Positions 8,664 through 16,772 of a stretch of DNA of 64,000 bases are shown here, piece after piece. This DNA comes from Myxococcales bacterium. Lineage in GTDB: Bacteria > Myxococcota_A > Polyangia > Polyangiales > Ga0077539. The translations under genes were made by a program, and so were the position numbers. The DNA lies in the NCBI GenBank assembly GCA_016793325.1, contig JAEUKI010000055.1:186001-250000 (forward strand), written 5' to 3'. Position 1 is the stretch's first letter; each line of letters starts with the position of its first letter. The notes under the pieces are model-generated. The model was not told where the DNA came from. It made no database searches and saw nothing but the letters and a program-made list of their open reading frames with translations.

Positions 8664-9449
8664 ATGGCGTTCGAGCGAAGGGTAACTCTCGGCAGAAGCG
8701 GCTTGTCGGTCTGTCCGCTCGCAGTGTCTGGTGGCTACGGCGTCGACGCGCGCTCGCTCCGCGAGGCCTTCGAACGCGGGGTCAACTATTGGTACCACGG
8801 CTCGTTTCGGCGGCCCGCGATGACGACCGCGATCCGCGAGATCATCGCCGCCAAGCAGCGCGACGACCTCGTGATCGTGCTGCAGAGCTACACGCGCTGG
8901 AGCTGGTTTCTCGAGAAGTCCGTCGAGCGCGGGCTTCGAAAGCTCGGCGCCGATCGCGCGGATGTGCTGCTCCTCGGCTGGTTCAACAGCGCCCCGTCCG
9001 AGCGGCTGATGGAGCGCGTCGAGCGCCTGCGCGCGCGCGGGCTCTTTCGCTTCGTCGCGATCTCGTCCCACGAGCGAACGCTGTTTCCGAAGCTCGCCGC
9101 GGACCCGCGCTTCGACATCCTTCACCTTCGCTACAACGCTGCGCACAGCGGCGCGGAGCGAGACGTCTTTCCCTCGATGCCCGCGGGCCCTCGACCGGGA
9201 ACGGTCGCGTACACGGCCACGAGCTGGGGCCAGCTGCTCGATCCCAAGAAGACTCCGCCCGGCGAAGCGCCGCTGCGCGCGAGGGACTGCTACCGCTTCG
9301 CGCTGAGCAACCCCGACATCAACGTCTGCATGACCGGCCCTGCGGACGGCGCGCAAATGCGCGAAGCGCTCGCGGCGCTCGATGACGGACCGCTCGACGC
9401 CGACGAAATGGCTCGCGCGCGACGCATCGGCGCCCACGTGCGCGGGTAA
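8664..9449 (+). CDS. Aldo/keto reductase family protein
   Basis: The 261-residue product resembles the aldo/keto reductase TIM barrel: it opens with LGRSGLSVCPLAVSGGYG, continues with the helix-strand pattern DLVIVLQSY...DVLLLGWFNS, and ends with the family-like NPDINVCMTGP. It is shorter than most members (about 300 residues) and the canonical catalytic Asp/Tyr/Lys/His set is hard to place: Tyr is present in NYWYHG but the Lys position is unclear. The start at ATG 8664 has an AGGA site 9 bases upstream; the earlier ATG at 8610 lies inside the divergent promoter. The substrate is unknown; divergence from crtY is its only contextual hint. Confidence 0.75.
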   Translation: MAFERRVTLGRSGLSVCPLAVSGGYGVDARSLREAFERGVNYWYHGSFRRPAMTTAIREIIAAKQRDDLVIVLQSYTRWSWFLEKSVERGLRKLGADRADVLLLGWFNSAPSERLMERVERLRARGLFRFVAISSHERTLFPKLAADPRFDILHLRYNAAHSGAERDVFPSMPAGPRPGTVAYTATSWGQLLDPKKTPPGEAPLRARDCYRFALSNPDINVCMTGPADGAQMREALAALDDGPLDADEMARARRIGAHVRG

Positions 9450-9540
9450 GTCAGCGGGGAGCGAGCGTAGTCGCGGGGGGACGACCAGCGTGGCCGTCGC
9501 GGCGACGTGCGTTCGGGGGCTTGACGCGCTCGATGCGATA

Positions 9541-9566
9541 GTTCATTTAAATGAACGAAAGTTCAT
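9541..9566. promoter_or_regulatory. Three phased GTTCAT/ATGAAC half-sites upstream of the TonB locus
   Basis: GTTCATTTAAATGAAC at 9541-9556 is a perfect 16-bp palindrome, and ATGAAC-GAAA-GTTCAT (9551-9566) is a second overlapping inverted repeat. Three alternating half-sites therefore sit at an exact 10-base period, ending four bases before the ATG of the binding-protein gene. In such a GC-rich context this AT-rich dyad cluster is a strong operator candidate for the whole rightward locus. It does not match a canonical Fur box; the regulator is unknown. Confidence 0.6.
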
Positions 9567-9570
9567 TTTG

Positions 9571-10761
9571 ATGACGAACTCTACTCGTTCGAGACGACTG
9601 CTTTTCGCGACTGTTGTCGCGCTCTTGTGCGCCCGGTCGGCCGCCGCGCAGACCGTCGATTGCGCGACGCTCCCCAACCCGGTCTACGGGCTCGGCGGCA
9701 GCGCGCAGCGGCCGTTCATCGCGCGCGTCGCGGCCCGACTCGCGGCGGCCACTCCGGCGACGACCGTGATTCATCAGGCTCCCGGCGCGTGCAACGGGAT
9801 CAACGCGCTCATCGCCAACACCCGCATCAACGGAACGGCCACCTACTGGCTCGCCGATGGCACCGAGCGCCAGTGCAACCTGCCCGTCACGGGTCAGGTC
9901 GTCGACTGGGCGAACATGGGCAACGGCGCCACCAACTGCCCGGGGGTCACCGCGCTGCCCGCGGACATCGGTGACTTCACGACCTCGGTGACGTCGTGGA
10001 ACCTCATCGTTCCCCTCGCGTCGTCGCAGCAGGCGATCAGCGCCGAGGCGCTCTATTTCGTGTACGGCTTCGGGGCGCAGAGCCAGGTCGCGCCGTGGAC
10101 CGATGAGTCTGCGCTGATTCGCCGCGACGCCAACTCGGCCGCGGCGCTCTTCATCTCGCTCGCCTCGGGCGTCCCCGTCGATCGACAGCGAGGGACCGAC
10201 GCGCGCACCAACGGAAACACCGTCACGCTCGTCGCTGGCGCCGCCAACGCCAACGCCGCGATCGGCTACGTCTCGGGCGAGGTCGCCGACGCCAACCGCG
10301 CGCGCGTTCGAACGCTCGCGTACCAGCACTTCGGTCAGCGCTGCGGCTACTGGCCCGACTCGAGCGCCACGGCCCTCGACAAGCGCGGCGTTCGCGAGGG
10401 CACGTACTGGCTCTGGTCGGTCAATCACTGGTTCGCCAAGCTCGACGCCGGCGGGCGCATCGCCAACGCGCGAACGCGCGACTTCATCGGCTACCTCACG
10501 GGCGCCGTCGCGCCTCCTTCGACGCTCAACGTGATCGAGTCCGAGATCGCCACGGGAAACATCCCTCGCTGCGCGATGCACGTCTGGCGCGACGGAGACC
10601 TGGCGCCGCTCTATTCGTTTCAGCCCGAGGAGCCCTGCGGCTGCTACTTCGAGCAGACCGCGACCGGTCGCGTCCCGAGCTCGTGCGTCGCGTGCGCGAC
10701 GTCCTCGACGTGCCCATCCACCGCGCCGATGTGCCGCCGCGGATTCTGCGAGGTGCTGTGA
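9571..10761 (+). CDS. Secreted PstS-like substrate-binding protein
   Basis: The 396-residue product begins at ATG 9571 with a signal peptide (LLFATVVALLCARSAAA, cleavage probably before QT). The body resembles phosphate-type periplasmic binding proteins, with a GSxxQRPF strand-helix start, a GTATYWLADGTE stretch and an IGYVSGE element; the C-terminus adds a Cys-rich tail (residues about 350-396) unusual for PstS. It is the first gene of a run reaching an OprP-like porin and a TonB system, so it probably captures the imported ligand outside the inner membrane. Phosphate as ligand is a family inference only; no ABC permease is seen here. Confidence 0.7.
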   Translation: MTNSTRSRRLLFATVVALLCARSAAAQTVDCATLPNPVYGLGGSAQRPFIARVAARLAAATPATTVIHQAPGACNGINALIANTRINGTATYWLADGTERQCNLPVTGQVVDWANMGNGATNCPGVTALPADIGDFTTSVTSWNLIVPLASSQQAISAEALYFVYGFGAQSQVAPWTDESALIRRDANSAAALFISLASGVPVDRQRGTDARTNGNTVTLVAGAANANAAIGYVSGEVADANRARVRTLAYQHFGQRCGYWPDSSATALDKRGVREGTYWLWSVNHWFAKLDAGGRIANARTRDFIGYLTGAVAPPSTLNVIESEIATGNIPRCAMHVWRDGDLAPLYSFQPEEPCGCYFEQTATGRVPSSCVACATSSTCPSTAPMCRRGFCEVL

Positions 10762-11183
10762 TGCGACGGACGATCGTGACATCGCTCGCAGCGCTCGCGC
10801 TGCTCGGCTGCCCTTCGCGTCCGTCGAACCCCGACGCGACCGCGGACGTGACCCTCGCGCCCATCGACACGGGCGTAGACGCGCTCGATCGCGACGCGAA
10901 CGACGTCGTCGCGCCGGACGCCGCGGACGTGACGGACTCTGGCGTCGCCAACGACGCGGACGCGAGCGCGCCGGACGGTTCGGACGGGGCCGCTGAGGGA
11001 GGCCGCCCCGACGTCGCCCCCCGCTGCGATCCCGACGCAGGTACGGGTGACGGCGGCTGCGTGCTCTGCCCTGTGAACTCCGCGGGATTTCTCAATCAGT
11101 GCACGGGGGCGAGCTGCGCGCGCTTCGACAACAGCCGCTGCGGTCGCCTGCTCCCGGACGGCGGCCTTCCTCTACTTCCGTGA
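10761..11183 (+). CDS. Small Asp-rich lipoprotein
   Basis: The 140-residue product starts at an ATG overlapping the preceding TGA by one base. It has a lipobox (ALLGC) after a short signal, then an Asp/Ala-rich linker and a C-terminal Cys cluster (CVLCPVNSAGF...CTGASC). This matches a tethered surface protein, but no domain is recognisable. The overlap indicates co-translation with the binding-protein gene, so it may be a partner in ligand capture. Confidence 0.7.
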   Translation: MRRTIVTSLAALALLGCPSRPSNPDATADVTLAPIDTGVDALDRDANDVVAPDAADVTDSGVANDADASAPDGSDGAAEGGRPDVAPRCDPDAGTGDGGCVLCPVNSAGFLNQCTGASCARFDNSRCGRLLPDGGLPLLP

Positions 11184-11216
11184 AACATCTCTTTAAATAG
11201 AGCATCTTTCACCAAA
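11184..11216 (+). promoter_or_regulatory. AT-rich leader with imperfect dyad before the dioxygenase gene
   Basis: The 33-bp gap holds CTCTTTAAATAGAG, an imperfect palindrome, between two CATCT direct repeats, with CACCAAA before the ATG. Like the 9541 operator it has a TTTAAAT core in an otherwise GC-rich region. It may be a second regulated promoter within the locus; the evidence is only compositional. Confidence 0.35.
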
Positions 11217-12296
11217 ATGAACACGTCTTCGGTCGTCCTCCGTGATCGTTGGCTGCGCGTGAACTTCGGCGCGGGCCGCCCAGCGCACGCGGACTTTCAC
11301 TATCTCTGGCTTCGCCACAACTGCGCGCTGGATCTTCACCCGACGACGCGCGAGCGCTTGGTGGACGCCTCGGAGATCGACGAGCGAATCGCGCCGACGA
11401 GCGCCCGGATCGACGGCGACTCGCTCGTCGTGTCGTGGAACGACGCGGTCCGCCGCGAGAGCCGCTACCCGCTCGCGTGGCTGCGCGCCCACGCCTACGC
11501 TGCAGAGCGCGAAGAACCCCCGCGGCCCGTGACGGCGCTCGACGCGCTCACGCTCGACGCGCGTTCGCTCGACCGAGTTGCGCTCTTTCGCGCGGCGCTC
11601 GAGGGGGTCGAGCGGCACGGCGTCGTGCGCGTCGTTCACTTTCGACCGAGCGGCGACCCGCGGCCCGAAGACACCGAAGCGATCATCGACGCGCTCTCCG
11701 ACGCGGGGCTCTCTGTCGTCGGAACGCACTTCGGTCGCATCGAAGACCTCCGCGTCGACAACAGCACCAACCAGAACACCGACCAGCTCGGCTACACCGA
11801 CGCCGCGGTCCACCTGCACACGGATCAACCGTTTCTCGAAGCGCCGCCCACGTTTCAAGCGCTGCACTGCATCGCTCCTGCGCCGCGCGGCGGCGAGTCG
11901 TTTCTCGTCGACGCGCGTGCGCTCGCGGAAATCCTCCGCGCAGAGGACGCCGACGCGTACGAGCTCCTGCGCACCGTCCCCGTCACGTTTCACCGCAAGC
12001 AGAAGAGCTTCGAGAAGATCCTGAGCGCGCCGATCCTCGGCGAAGACGGGCCCGCAGGATTTCGTGTGCGGTATTCGTATTTCACCCTCGCGCCCTACCG
12101 CGTCCCGTTCGCGCAGATGGAGCGCTGGTACCGCGCGCACCGTCGCTTCGCTGAGCTCGTCCGCGACGAGCGCCATCACGTCCGCTTCCTCCTCGGCGCG
12201 GGCGACTTCGTCCTCTACGACAACCACCGGATGCTCCACGCCCGCACGAGCTTCGAGGGGCATCGCTGGCTGCGCGGCGTCTATTTCGACCGGTGA
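11217..12296 (+). CDS. Gamma-butyrobetaine hydroxylase-like Fe(II)/2-oxoglutarate dioxygenase
   Basis: The 359-residue product has the two-part layout of gamma-butyrobetaine/trimethyllysine hydroxylases: an N-terminal DUF971-like domain (about 1-90, with LRVNFGAG and LWLRHNCALD) and a TauD-type double-stranded beta-helix. The iron triad is visible as HTD in VHLHTDQPF (about 201-203) and a distal His in NHRMLH near residue 340. The N-terminal Cys cluster that binds zinc in the human enzyme is reduced to one Cys. Such enzymes hydroxylate betaine-like or sulfonate substrates. Its placement inside a TonB uptake locus suggests that it processes the imported compound. Confidence 0.8.
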   Translation: MNTSSVVLRDRWLRVNFGAGRPAHADFHYLWLRHNCALDLHPTTRERLVDASEIDERIAPTSARIDGDSLVVSWNDAVRRESRYPLAWLRAHAYAAEREEPPRPVTALDALTLDARSLDRVALFRAALEGVERHGVVRVVHFRPSGDPRPEDTEAIIDALSDAGLSVVGTHFGRIEDLRVDNSTNQNTDQLGYTDAAVHLHTDQPFLEAPPTFQALHCIAPAPRGGESFLVDARALAEILRAEDADAYELLRTVPVTFHRKQKSFEKILSAPILGEDGPAGFRVRYSYFTLAPYRVPFAQMERWYRAHRRFAELVRDERHHVRFLLGAGDFVLYDNHRMLHARTSFEGHRWLRGVYFDR

Positions 12297-12313
12297 ATCT
12301 TCGAGAGCTCACG

Positions 12314-13918
12314 ATGAATCGACGCGACACAGAGACCCAGCGCGCGGCGCTCTTGCTCGCGCTCAGCCTGAGCGCGGCCGCGGTTCCCGCGAGCGCTCAG
12401 CAGCGCGCTGCGCCGACGGACGACGTCGACGTCGAGGTCCCCGCGCGCGCAGCGACGCAACCAACGCCCACACCAGCGCAAGCGCCGTCGCAAGAGCCGC
12501 CGCGCGCTTCGAACGACGAGCTCGTTCGCGCGCTGCAGCAGCGCCTCGATCGACTCGAAGCGCGGCTCGCCGAGGCCGAGCGTCGCAGCGCGACAACGGC
12601 GCAAGCCACTCCGCCGACGCCACCAACAACAACAACAACGACGCCCGCGCAATCGACCCGCGACGAGGCTCCACGGTACGCGGCCATCGGCGCGTCTGTC
12701 GTGCAGACGACGACGGCGCGCCCCGACGCGTACTCGGTGCTCGACCCCGTGGGGCTCGTGTTGTCGGGCTTCGTTCAAGCGCAGTACGAGACGAGCCAGC
12801 TGTCGCAAGACCAGCTCGTGCAGGGGATGGCGCTCAATCGCGATCGGTTCGTGCTCCGCCGCTCGCGTCTGCGGGTGGACGGGTCGTGGCGTTGGTTCGC
12901 GATGGCGTTCGAGCTCGACGCGAACACGGTGCGCGGACCGGTCGTGGGGGTGCGACGCGCCGAGGCGACGTTTCTCTGGAGAAATTCAGGTAATCGCGCG
13001 GTTCCATGGCTCGCTGTGACCGCGGGCGTCACCGAGCCGGCGTTCGGCGCAGAGCTCGGCGAGGGCGTGCGACGACGGTGGTTCATGGAGCGCACGACCG
13101 GGTCGCTCGCGTTCTTCGGCGGCGAGGCTGACATCGGCGTGCGCGCGTGGGGAGGCGTCGGCGCGCTGCGCTATGCGCTCGGCGTGTTCAACGGCGTTCC
13201 CCTCGACGATCGCGGCGTGCAGTCGGGGCTGCGCGGAATCGACCCGAGCCGTCACCTCGACCTCTCGGGCCGCTTCGGCGTCGACACGAGCGCTGCCTCG
13301 CGATCGTGGAGCGTCACCGCGGGCGTCTCGTTTCTCGCGGGCTCTGGATTTCACCCCGGCGACGACGGAACCAAGCCGAGCGTCGAGTGGCGCGACAACA
13401 ACCAGAACTCGATGATCGACGCGGGCGAGCTCGTCGCCATCGCCGGTCGCGCGCCGACGCCCTCGTTCACCTTCGGGCGATGGGCCGTCAACGCGGACGT
13501 CGCGCTCCGCGTTCGAACCCGCGCGGGGACGACCCGCGTGTTCGCCGAAGCCACGATGGCCACCAACCTCGACCGAGGCGTGCTCGCGCCGGACCCCATC
13601 GCGACGGGCTACGACGTGCGACAGCTCCACGGGGTCGCAGGCTTCACCCAAGAGATCACGCAGTACGGGATCGTCGGGTTTCGCTGGGACATCTACAACG
13701 CCAACAGCGACCTCTTCGAAGAGCGTCGCGGCGCGCTCGAGCCGAAGAACCAGTCCGTTCACACGCTCTCGCCGCTCGTCGGGCTCACGTGGCCGGGCTA
13801 CGCGAGGCTCGTCTTTCAGTACGACATCGTGCTCGACGCGCTCGCCCGCGACGCGCGCGGGATCCCCACGGACCTCGCGAACAACCAGGCCACCGTCCGC
13901 GTGCAGGGGGACTTCTGA
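12314..13918 (+). CDS. OprP/OprO-like outer-membrane porin
   Basis: The product (534 residues from ATG 12314) has a signal peptide ending AVPASAQ, then a low-complexity Pro/Thr linker and a short coiled coil (LVRALQQRLDRLEARLAEAE, about 75-95) typical of trimeric periplasmic stalks. From about residue 150 it matches phosphate-selective porins, starting SGFVQAQYETSQ, with alternating beta strands to the C-terminal Phe. A GTG at 12293 overlapping the preceding stop is an alternative start, but the later ATG gives a cleaner signal peptide. It probably forms a pore for an anionic solute handled by the PstS-like protein. Confidence 0.8.
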   Translation: MNRRDTETQRAALLLALSLSAAAVPASAQQRAAPTDDVDVEVPARAATQPTPTPAQAPSQEPPRASNDELVRALQQRLDRLEARLAEAERRSATTAQATPPTPPTTTTTTPAQSTRDEAPRYAAIGASVVQTTTARPDAYSVLDPVGLVLSGFVQAQYETSQLSQDQLVQGMALNRDRFVLRRSRLRVDGSWRWFAMAFELDANTVRGPVVGVRRAEATFLWRNSGNRAVPWLAVTAGVTEPAFGAELGEGVRRRWFMERTTGSLAFFGGEADIGVRAWGGVGALRYALGVFNGVPLDDRGVQSGLRGIDPSRHLDLSGRFGVDTSAASRSWSVTAGVSFLAGSGFHPGDDGTKPSVEWRDNNQNSMIDAGELVAIAGRAPTPSFTFGRWAVNADVALRVRTRAGTTRVFAEATMATNLDRGVLAPDPIATGYDVRQLHGVAGFTQEITQYGIVGFRWDIYNANSDLFEERRGALEPKNQSVHTLSPLVGLTWPGYARLVFQYDIVLDALARDARGIPTDLANNQATVRVQGDF

Positions 13919-14823
13919 TGCGACGGTCGTCGGCTTGCGCGCTCGCCCTCGTCGCCGCGATCGTAGCCTCGTGCGGGGTCCCGAGCCCGCTCGGGCTCGA
14001 AGAGCCCATCCGCGTCGAGCGCGCGATGCTCGTGAGCGACCTCGCGACGCGCGACTCGAGCACGACGGCGATCACCGCGTTCGAGAACCCGAGCGCCCTC
14101 GTCGCGCACCAACAGCGCGGGAAGCTCGTCTCGGGCCGCGCCACGCGGGACGCGTTCGCCGTCGCGATGCGTCTGCAAAATCGCGGAACGGGATACTGGG
14201 TGCTCCCGCTCTCGACGCCCGACCCGAGCGCCAACGACGAGCTCACGTTCGAAGCGATGCTCTCGTTCGCGGGCGACGTCACGCCAGGGCCCGCGGTGGC
14301 GGAGGTTCGCGCGGTGGGGCGGGACGGCGTCGCGGGTCCGGCGAGCTTCTTTCCGTTGTGTTTGCTGGGGCCTATTCCAGACAACTTGAATGTGTGTGAT
14401 CCATCGCTCGCGCCGCCGCTCTTGGTGGTCTCGCTCGGCTGGGACACCGACGCCGACCTCGACCTCGAGGTCGAGCTGCCCGACGGCCGAAGGATCGGAC
14501 CCAAGCGTCCCTCCGCCGGCGTCGCGGGGGCGATCGACATCGACGCTGGCGCTTCGTGCCGCCACGACGGCGCGCGCCGAGAGAACTTCGTCGTCGCTGA
14601 CGCGCCGCTGCTCGGGCGCTACCGCGTGTACGCGAGCTTGTTCGACGCCTGCGGGCAATCGCACGTGTACACGAGGGCGACGGTGCACCGGCGGGCGCTC
14701 GGCGCGCGCGAAGGGACGTTTTCGCAGGCCGAGACCGCGCGCGCGGACGCGCAGCTGACGGCGTTCAACGTGGGAGCGGGCGAGCGCGGCGCGCAGCTCG
14801 TCCTCGAGTTTTCGCTGCCCTGA
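13918..14823 (+). CDS. Lipoprotein with a YfaP/DUF2135-like domain
   Basis: The 301-residue product starts with ATG at 13918, overlapping the porin stop. It has a lipobox (IVASC). The second half contains LGWDTDADLDLEVELPDG followed by a Cys and a turn-rich stretch, resembling the DUF2135/YfaP beta-sandwich found in surface proteins. There is no catalytic motif. Coupling to the porin suggests an envelope accessory role. Confidence 0.65.
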   Translation: MRRSSACALALVAAIVASCGVPSPLGLEEPIRVERAMLVSDLATRDSSTTAITAFENPSALVAHQQRGKLVSGRATRDAFAVAMRLQNRGTGYWVLPLSTPDPSANDELTFEAMLSFAGDVTPGPAVAEVRAVGRDGVAGPASFFPLCLLGPIPDNLNVCDPSLAPPLLVVSLGWDTDADLDLEVELPDGRRIGPKRPSAGVAGAIDIDAGASCRHDGARRENFVVADAPLLGRYRVYASLFDACGQSHVYTRATVHRRALGAREGTFSQAETARADAQLTAFNVGAGERGAQLVLEFSLP

Positions 14824-14850
14824 ACGGCGCAGCACAGAAGAGGTGTACCG

Positions 14851-15588
14851 ATGATCGTCGAACGATTGCTCAGGGTCGCGCTGCTCGGAAGCGCGTGGGT
14901 TCTCTGGCTCTTGATCGGGCTGTCGATCGTGTCGCTCGGGGCGATCTTCGAGCGAGCGCTGTTCTTTCGACGCCGGCGCGGCGGTGACGCGCTGCGCGCG
15001 CTCGTTCACGCGAGGGCGCGCAACGGCGAGTGGGACGCGCTCGAGCGCGGACTGGCTGGAGACGCCTCGGTCGAAGCCGAGGTGCTGCGCGGGGCGCTCC
15101 CGTGGCGCGACGGCGGACCGGCGGCCTTCGCAGACGCGGTCGACAGCGAGCTCGGCCGCGTCCGCACCGCGCTCGACCGCGGCGCCAATCTCCTGGGAAC
15201 CTTGGGAAACAACGCTCCGTTCATCGGTCTGTTCGGCACCGTCATCGGCGTCATCGAGGCGTTTCAGCACCTCGGCTCGACCACCGCCCGCGCGGGCAAC
15301 ATGACCAACGTGATGAGCGGCATCGCCGAGGCGCTCATCGCGACCGCCGTCGGCATCTTCGTGGCCATCCCCGCGGTCGTCGCGTTCAACGTGGCGCAGA
15401 AGCGCGCGGGCGAGATCGAAGCCAACGCCCTCGCGCTCGCGAAGCTCGTCACCGCGCGCCTGCACAGCGACGAGCGCCGCCGCAGCGTCGATCGAAGCGC
15501 GACCGAGCGCAACGGCAAGAGCAGCGCTCACTCGATAAGCGCACACGAATTCGACGGGCCCGAGCTGTCGCTGAGCACCGAGGCTTGA
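14851..15588 (+). CDS. exbB: ExbB/TolQ-type proton channel subunit
   Basis: The 245-residue product has three predicted membrane helices: about 10-32 (VLWLLIGLSIVSLGAIFE), about 115-140 and about 165-185. It also has the MotA/TolQ/ExbB signature around NNAPFIGLFGTVIGVIEAF and GIAEALIATAVGIFVAIPAVVA. With ExbD it uses the proton gradient to energise TonB. The next genes are exbD and tonB in order, spaced 10 and 1 bases. The C-terminal tail (about 200-245) is charged and poorly conserved. Confidence 0.92.
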   Translation: MIVERLLRVALLGSAWVLWLLIGLSIVSLGAIFERALFFRRRRGGDALRALVHARARNGEWDALERGLAGDASVEAEVLRGALPWRDGGPAAFADAVDSELGRVRTALDRGANLLGTLGNNAPFIGLFGTVIGVIEAFQHLGSTTARAGNMTNVMSGIAEALIATAVGIFVAIPAVVAFNVAQKRAGEIEANALALAKLVTARLHSDERRRSVDRSATERNGKSSAHSISAHEFDGPELSLSTEA

Positions 15589-15598
15589 GGAGGACGCT

Positions 15599-16021
15599 GT
15601 GGCAGGCACAACGAGTCAGTCGAGCCGAGGGCGCGGAGCGATCGTGGGCATCAACGTCACGCCGATGGTGGACGTCGTGCTCGTGCTCCTCGTCATCATG
15701 ATGGTCTCGGCGCAGTACATCGTCTCGCAGTCGATTCGCGTCGAGCTTCCGCGCGCGTCCAACAGCGACGAGGGCGCCGCGTCGCCCGTGAGCGTCTCGA
15801 TCACGCGCGATCGCGGCCTGCACTTCGGAACACGCCGCGTGACAGAGCCCGAGCTCGAGTCGCTGCTCCGCCGCGCGCTCGAACAAAACCGCGATCTCTC
15901 GCTCATCGTCAGCGCCGATCGTGACGTCAATCACGGGACCGTGATGCGCGTCGTCGACCTCGCGCGCGGCGCGGGGATCACGAAGTTCGCCATCAACGTC
16001 GAGCGATCGGAGCAGCGCTGA
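15599..16021 (+). CDS. exbD: ExbD/TolR-type proton channel subunit
   Basis: The 140-residue product starts at GTG 15599 with a strong GAGGAGG site. It has the family motif INVTPMVDVVLVLLVIMMV, containing the single membrane helix and the proton-carrying Asp (D25), then a periplasmic domain ending TKFAINVE. It pairs with ExbB just upstream and is followed after one base by tonB. Confidence 0.92.
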   Translation: MAGTTSQSSRGRGAIVGINVTPMVDVVLVLLVIMMVSAQYIVSQSIRVELPRASNSDEGAASPVSVSITRDRGLHFGTRRVTEPELESLLRRALEQNRDLSLIVSADRDVNHGTVMRVVDLARGAGITKFAINVERSEQR

Positions 16022-16022
16022 C

Positions 16023-16772
16023 GTGGCGATCGACCCTCGATCGTGGCTGCTCGTCGCGAGCGTGCTCGTGCACGGCGGGCTCGCGATCGGCGTCGGCGCC
16101 GTGAAGCGTCCCGCGCGACGCGAGGTGGTCTCTGTGACGTTTCGCGCGGCCCGCGCTGCGCCGCGTGCGCCCGAGCCCCCGCGGACCGCGCCCGCGCCGG
16201 TCGCAGAAGCTCCAGCGCCCGCGACGACACAAGCCCCACGCGCACAGCGAGCGGCCCCGCGCGCTGCCCGCGCGTTGCCTCGCGCAGCCGCGCAACCAGC
16301 GCCGCCGACGCCCGCGGCGGCCGCTCCGTCGAGCAGCGGTTCTGCGGCGCCGGACTTTGGGCTGACGTTGTCCAACGGTGGCGCGGGCTCGGGGCTCGCG
16401 GTCAACGCGGGCGGCGGCGGGGGCGGCGGTGATGGGGCGGCGCGCCCGACGCAACGGGCGTCTGCGCGACAGCTCGAGCCCGCGCGCGAGCAGGGGTGCA
16501 CCGAAGAGATCACCCGGGCACGGCCTGTCGAAATTGCGCAGCCCGAGTATCCCGACGCCGCGCGCGAGGCGGCGATCGAGGGGAGGGTGCGCGTCGAGGT
16601 CACGATCGACGAGCAGGGGCGCGTGGCTTCGGCGCGGGTGCTCCAAGCGCTCGGTCACGGGTGCGACGAGGCTGCGCTCGCGGTCGCGCGCGCGGCGCGG
16701 TTCGATGCGGCGACCCGCTGCGGACGCCCGGTGCGATCGACGCTCACGATCGGAATTCGGTTCACGCTATGA
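16023..16772 (+). CDS. tonB: TonB energy-transducer protein
   Basis: The 249-residue product starts at GTG 16023. It has one N-terminal membrane anchor (SWLLVASVLVHGGLAIGVGA), a long Pro/Ala-rich periplasm-spanning linker, a Gly-rich stretch, and a C-terminal TonB domain from about residue 165: PEYPDAAREAAIEGRVRVEVTI, then QALGHGCDEAALAVARAARF. It couples the ExbBD motor to the receptor encoded next, with which it overlaps by ATGA. Confidence 0.9.
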   Translation: MAIDPRSWLLVASVLVHGGLAIGVGAVKRPARREVVSVTFRAARAAPRAPEPPRTAPAPVAEAPAPATTQAPRAQRAAPRAARALPRAAAQPAPPTPAAAAPSSSGSAAPDFGLTLSNGGAGSGLAVNAGGGGGGGDGAARPTQRASARQLEPAREQGCTEEITRARPVEIAQPEYPDAAREAAIEGRVRVEVTIDEQGRVASARVLQALGHGCDEAALAVARAARFDAATRCGRPVRSTLTIGIRFTL

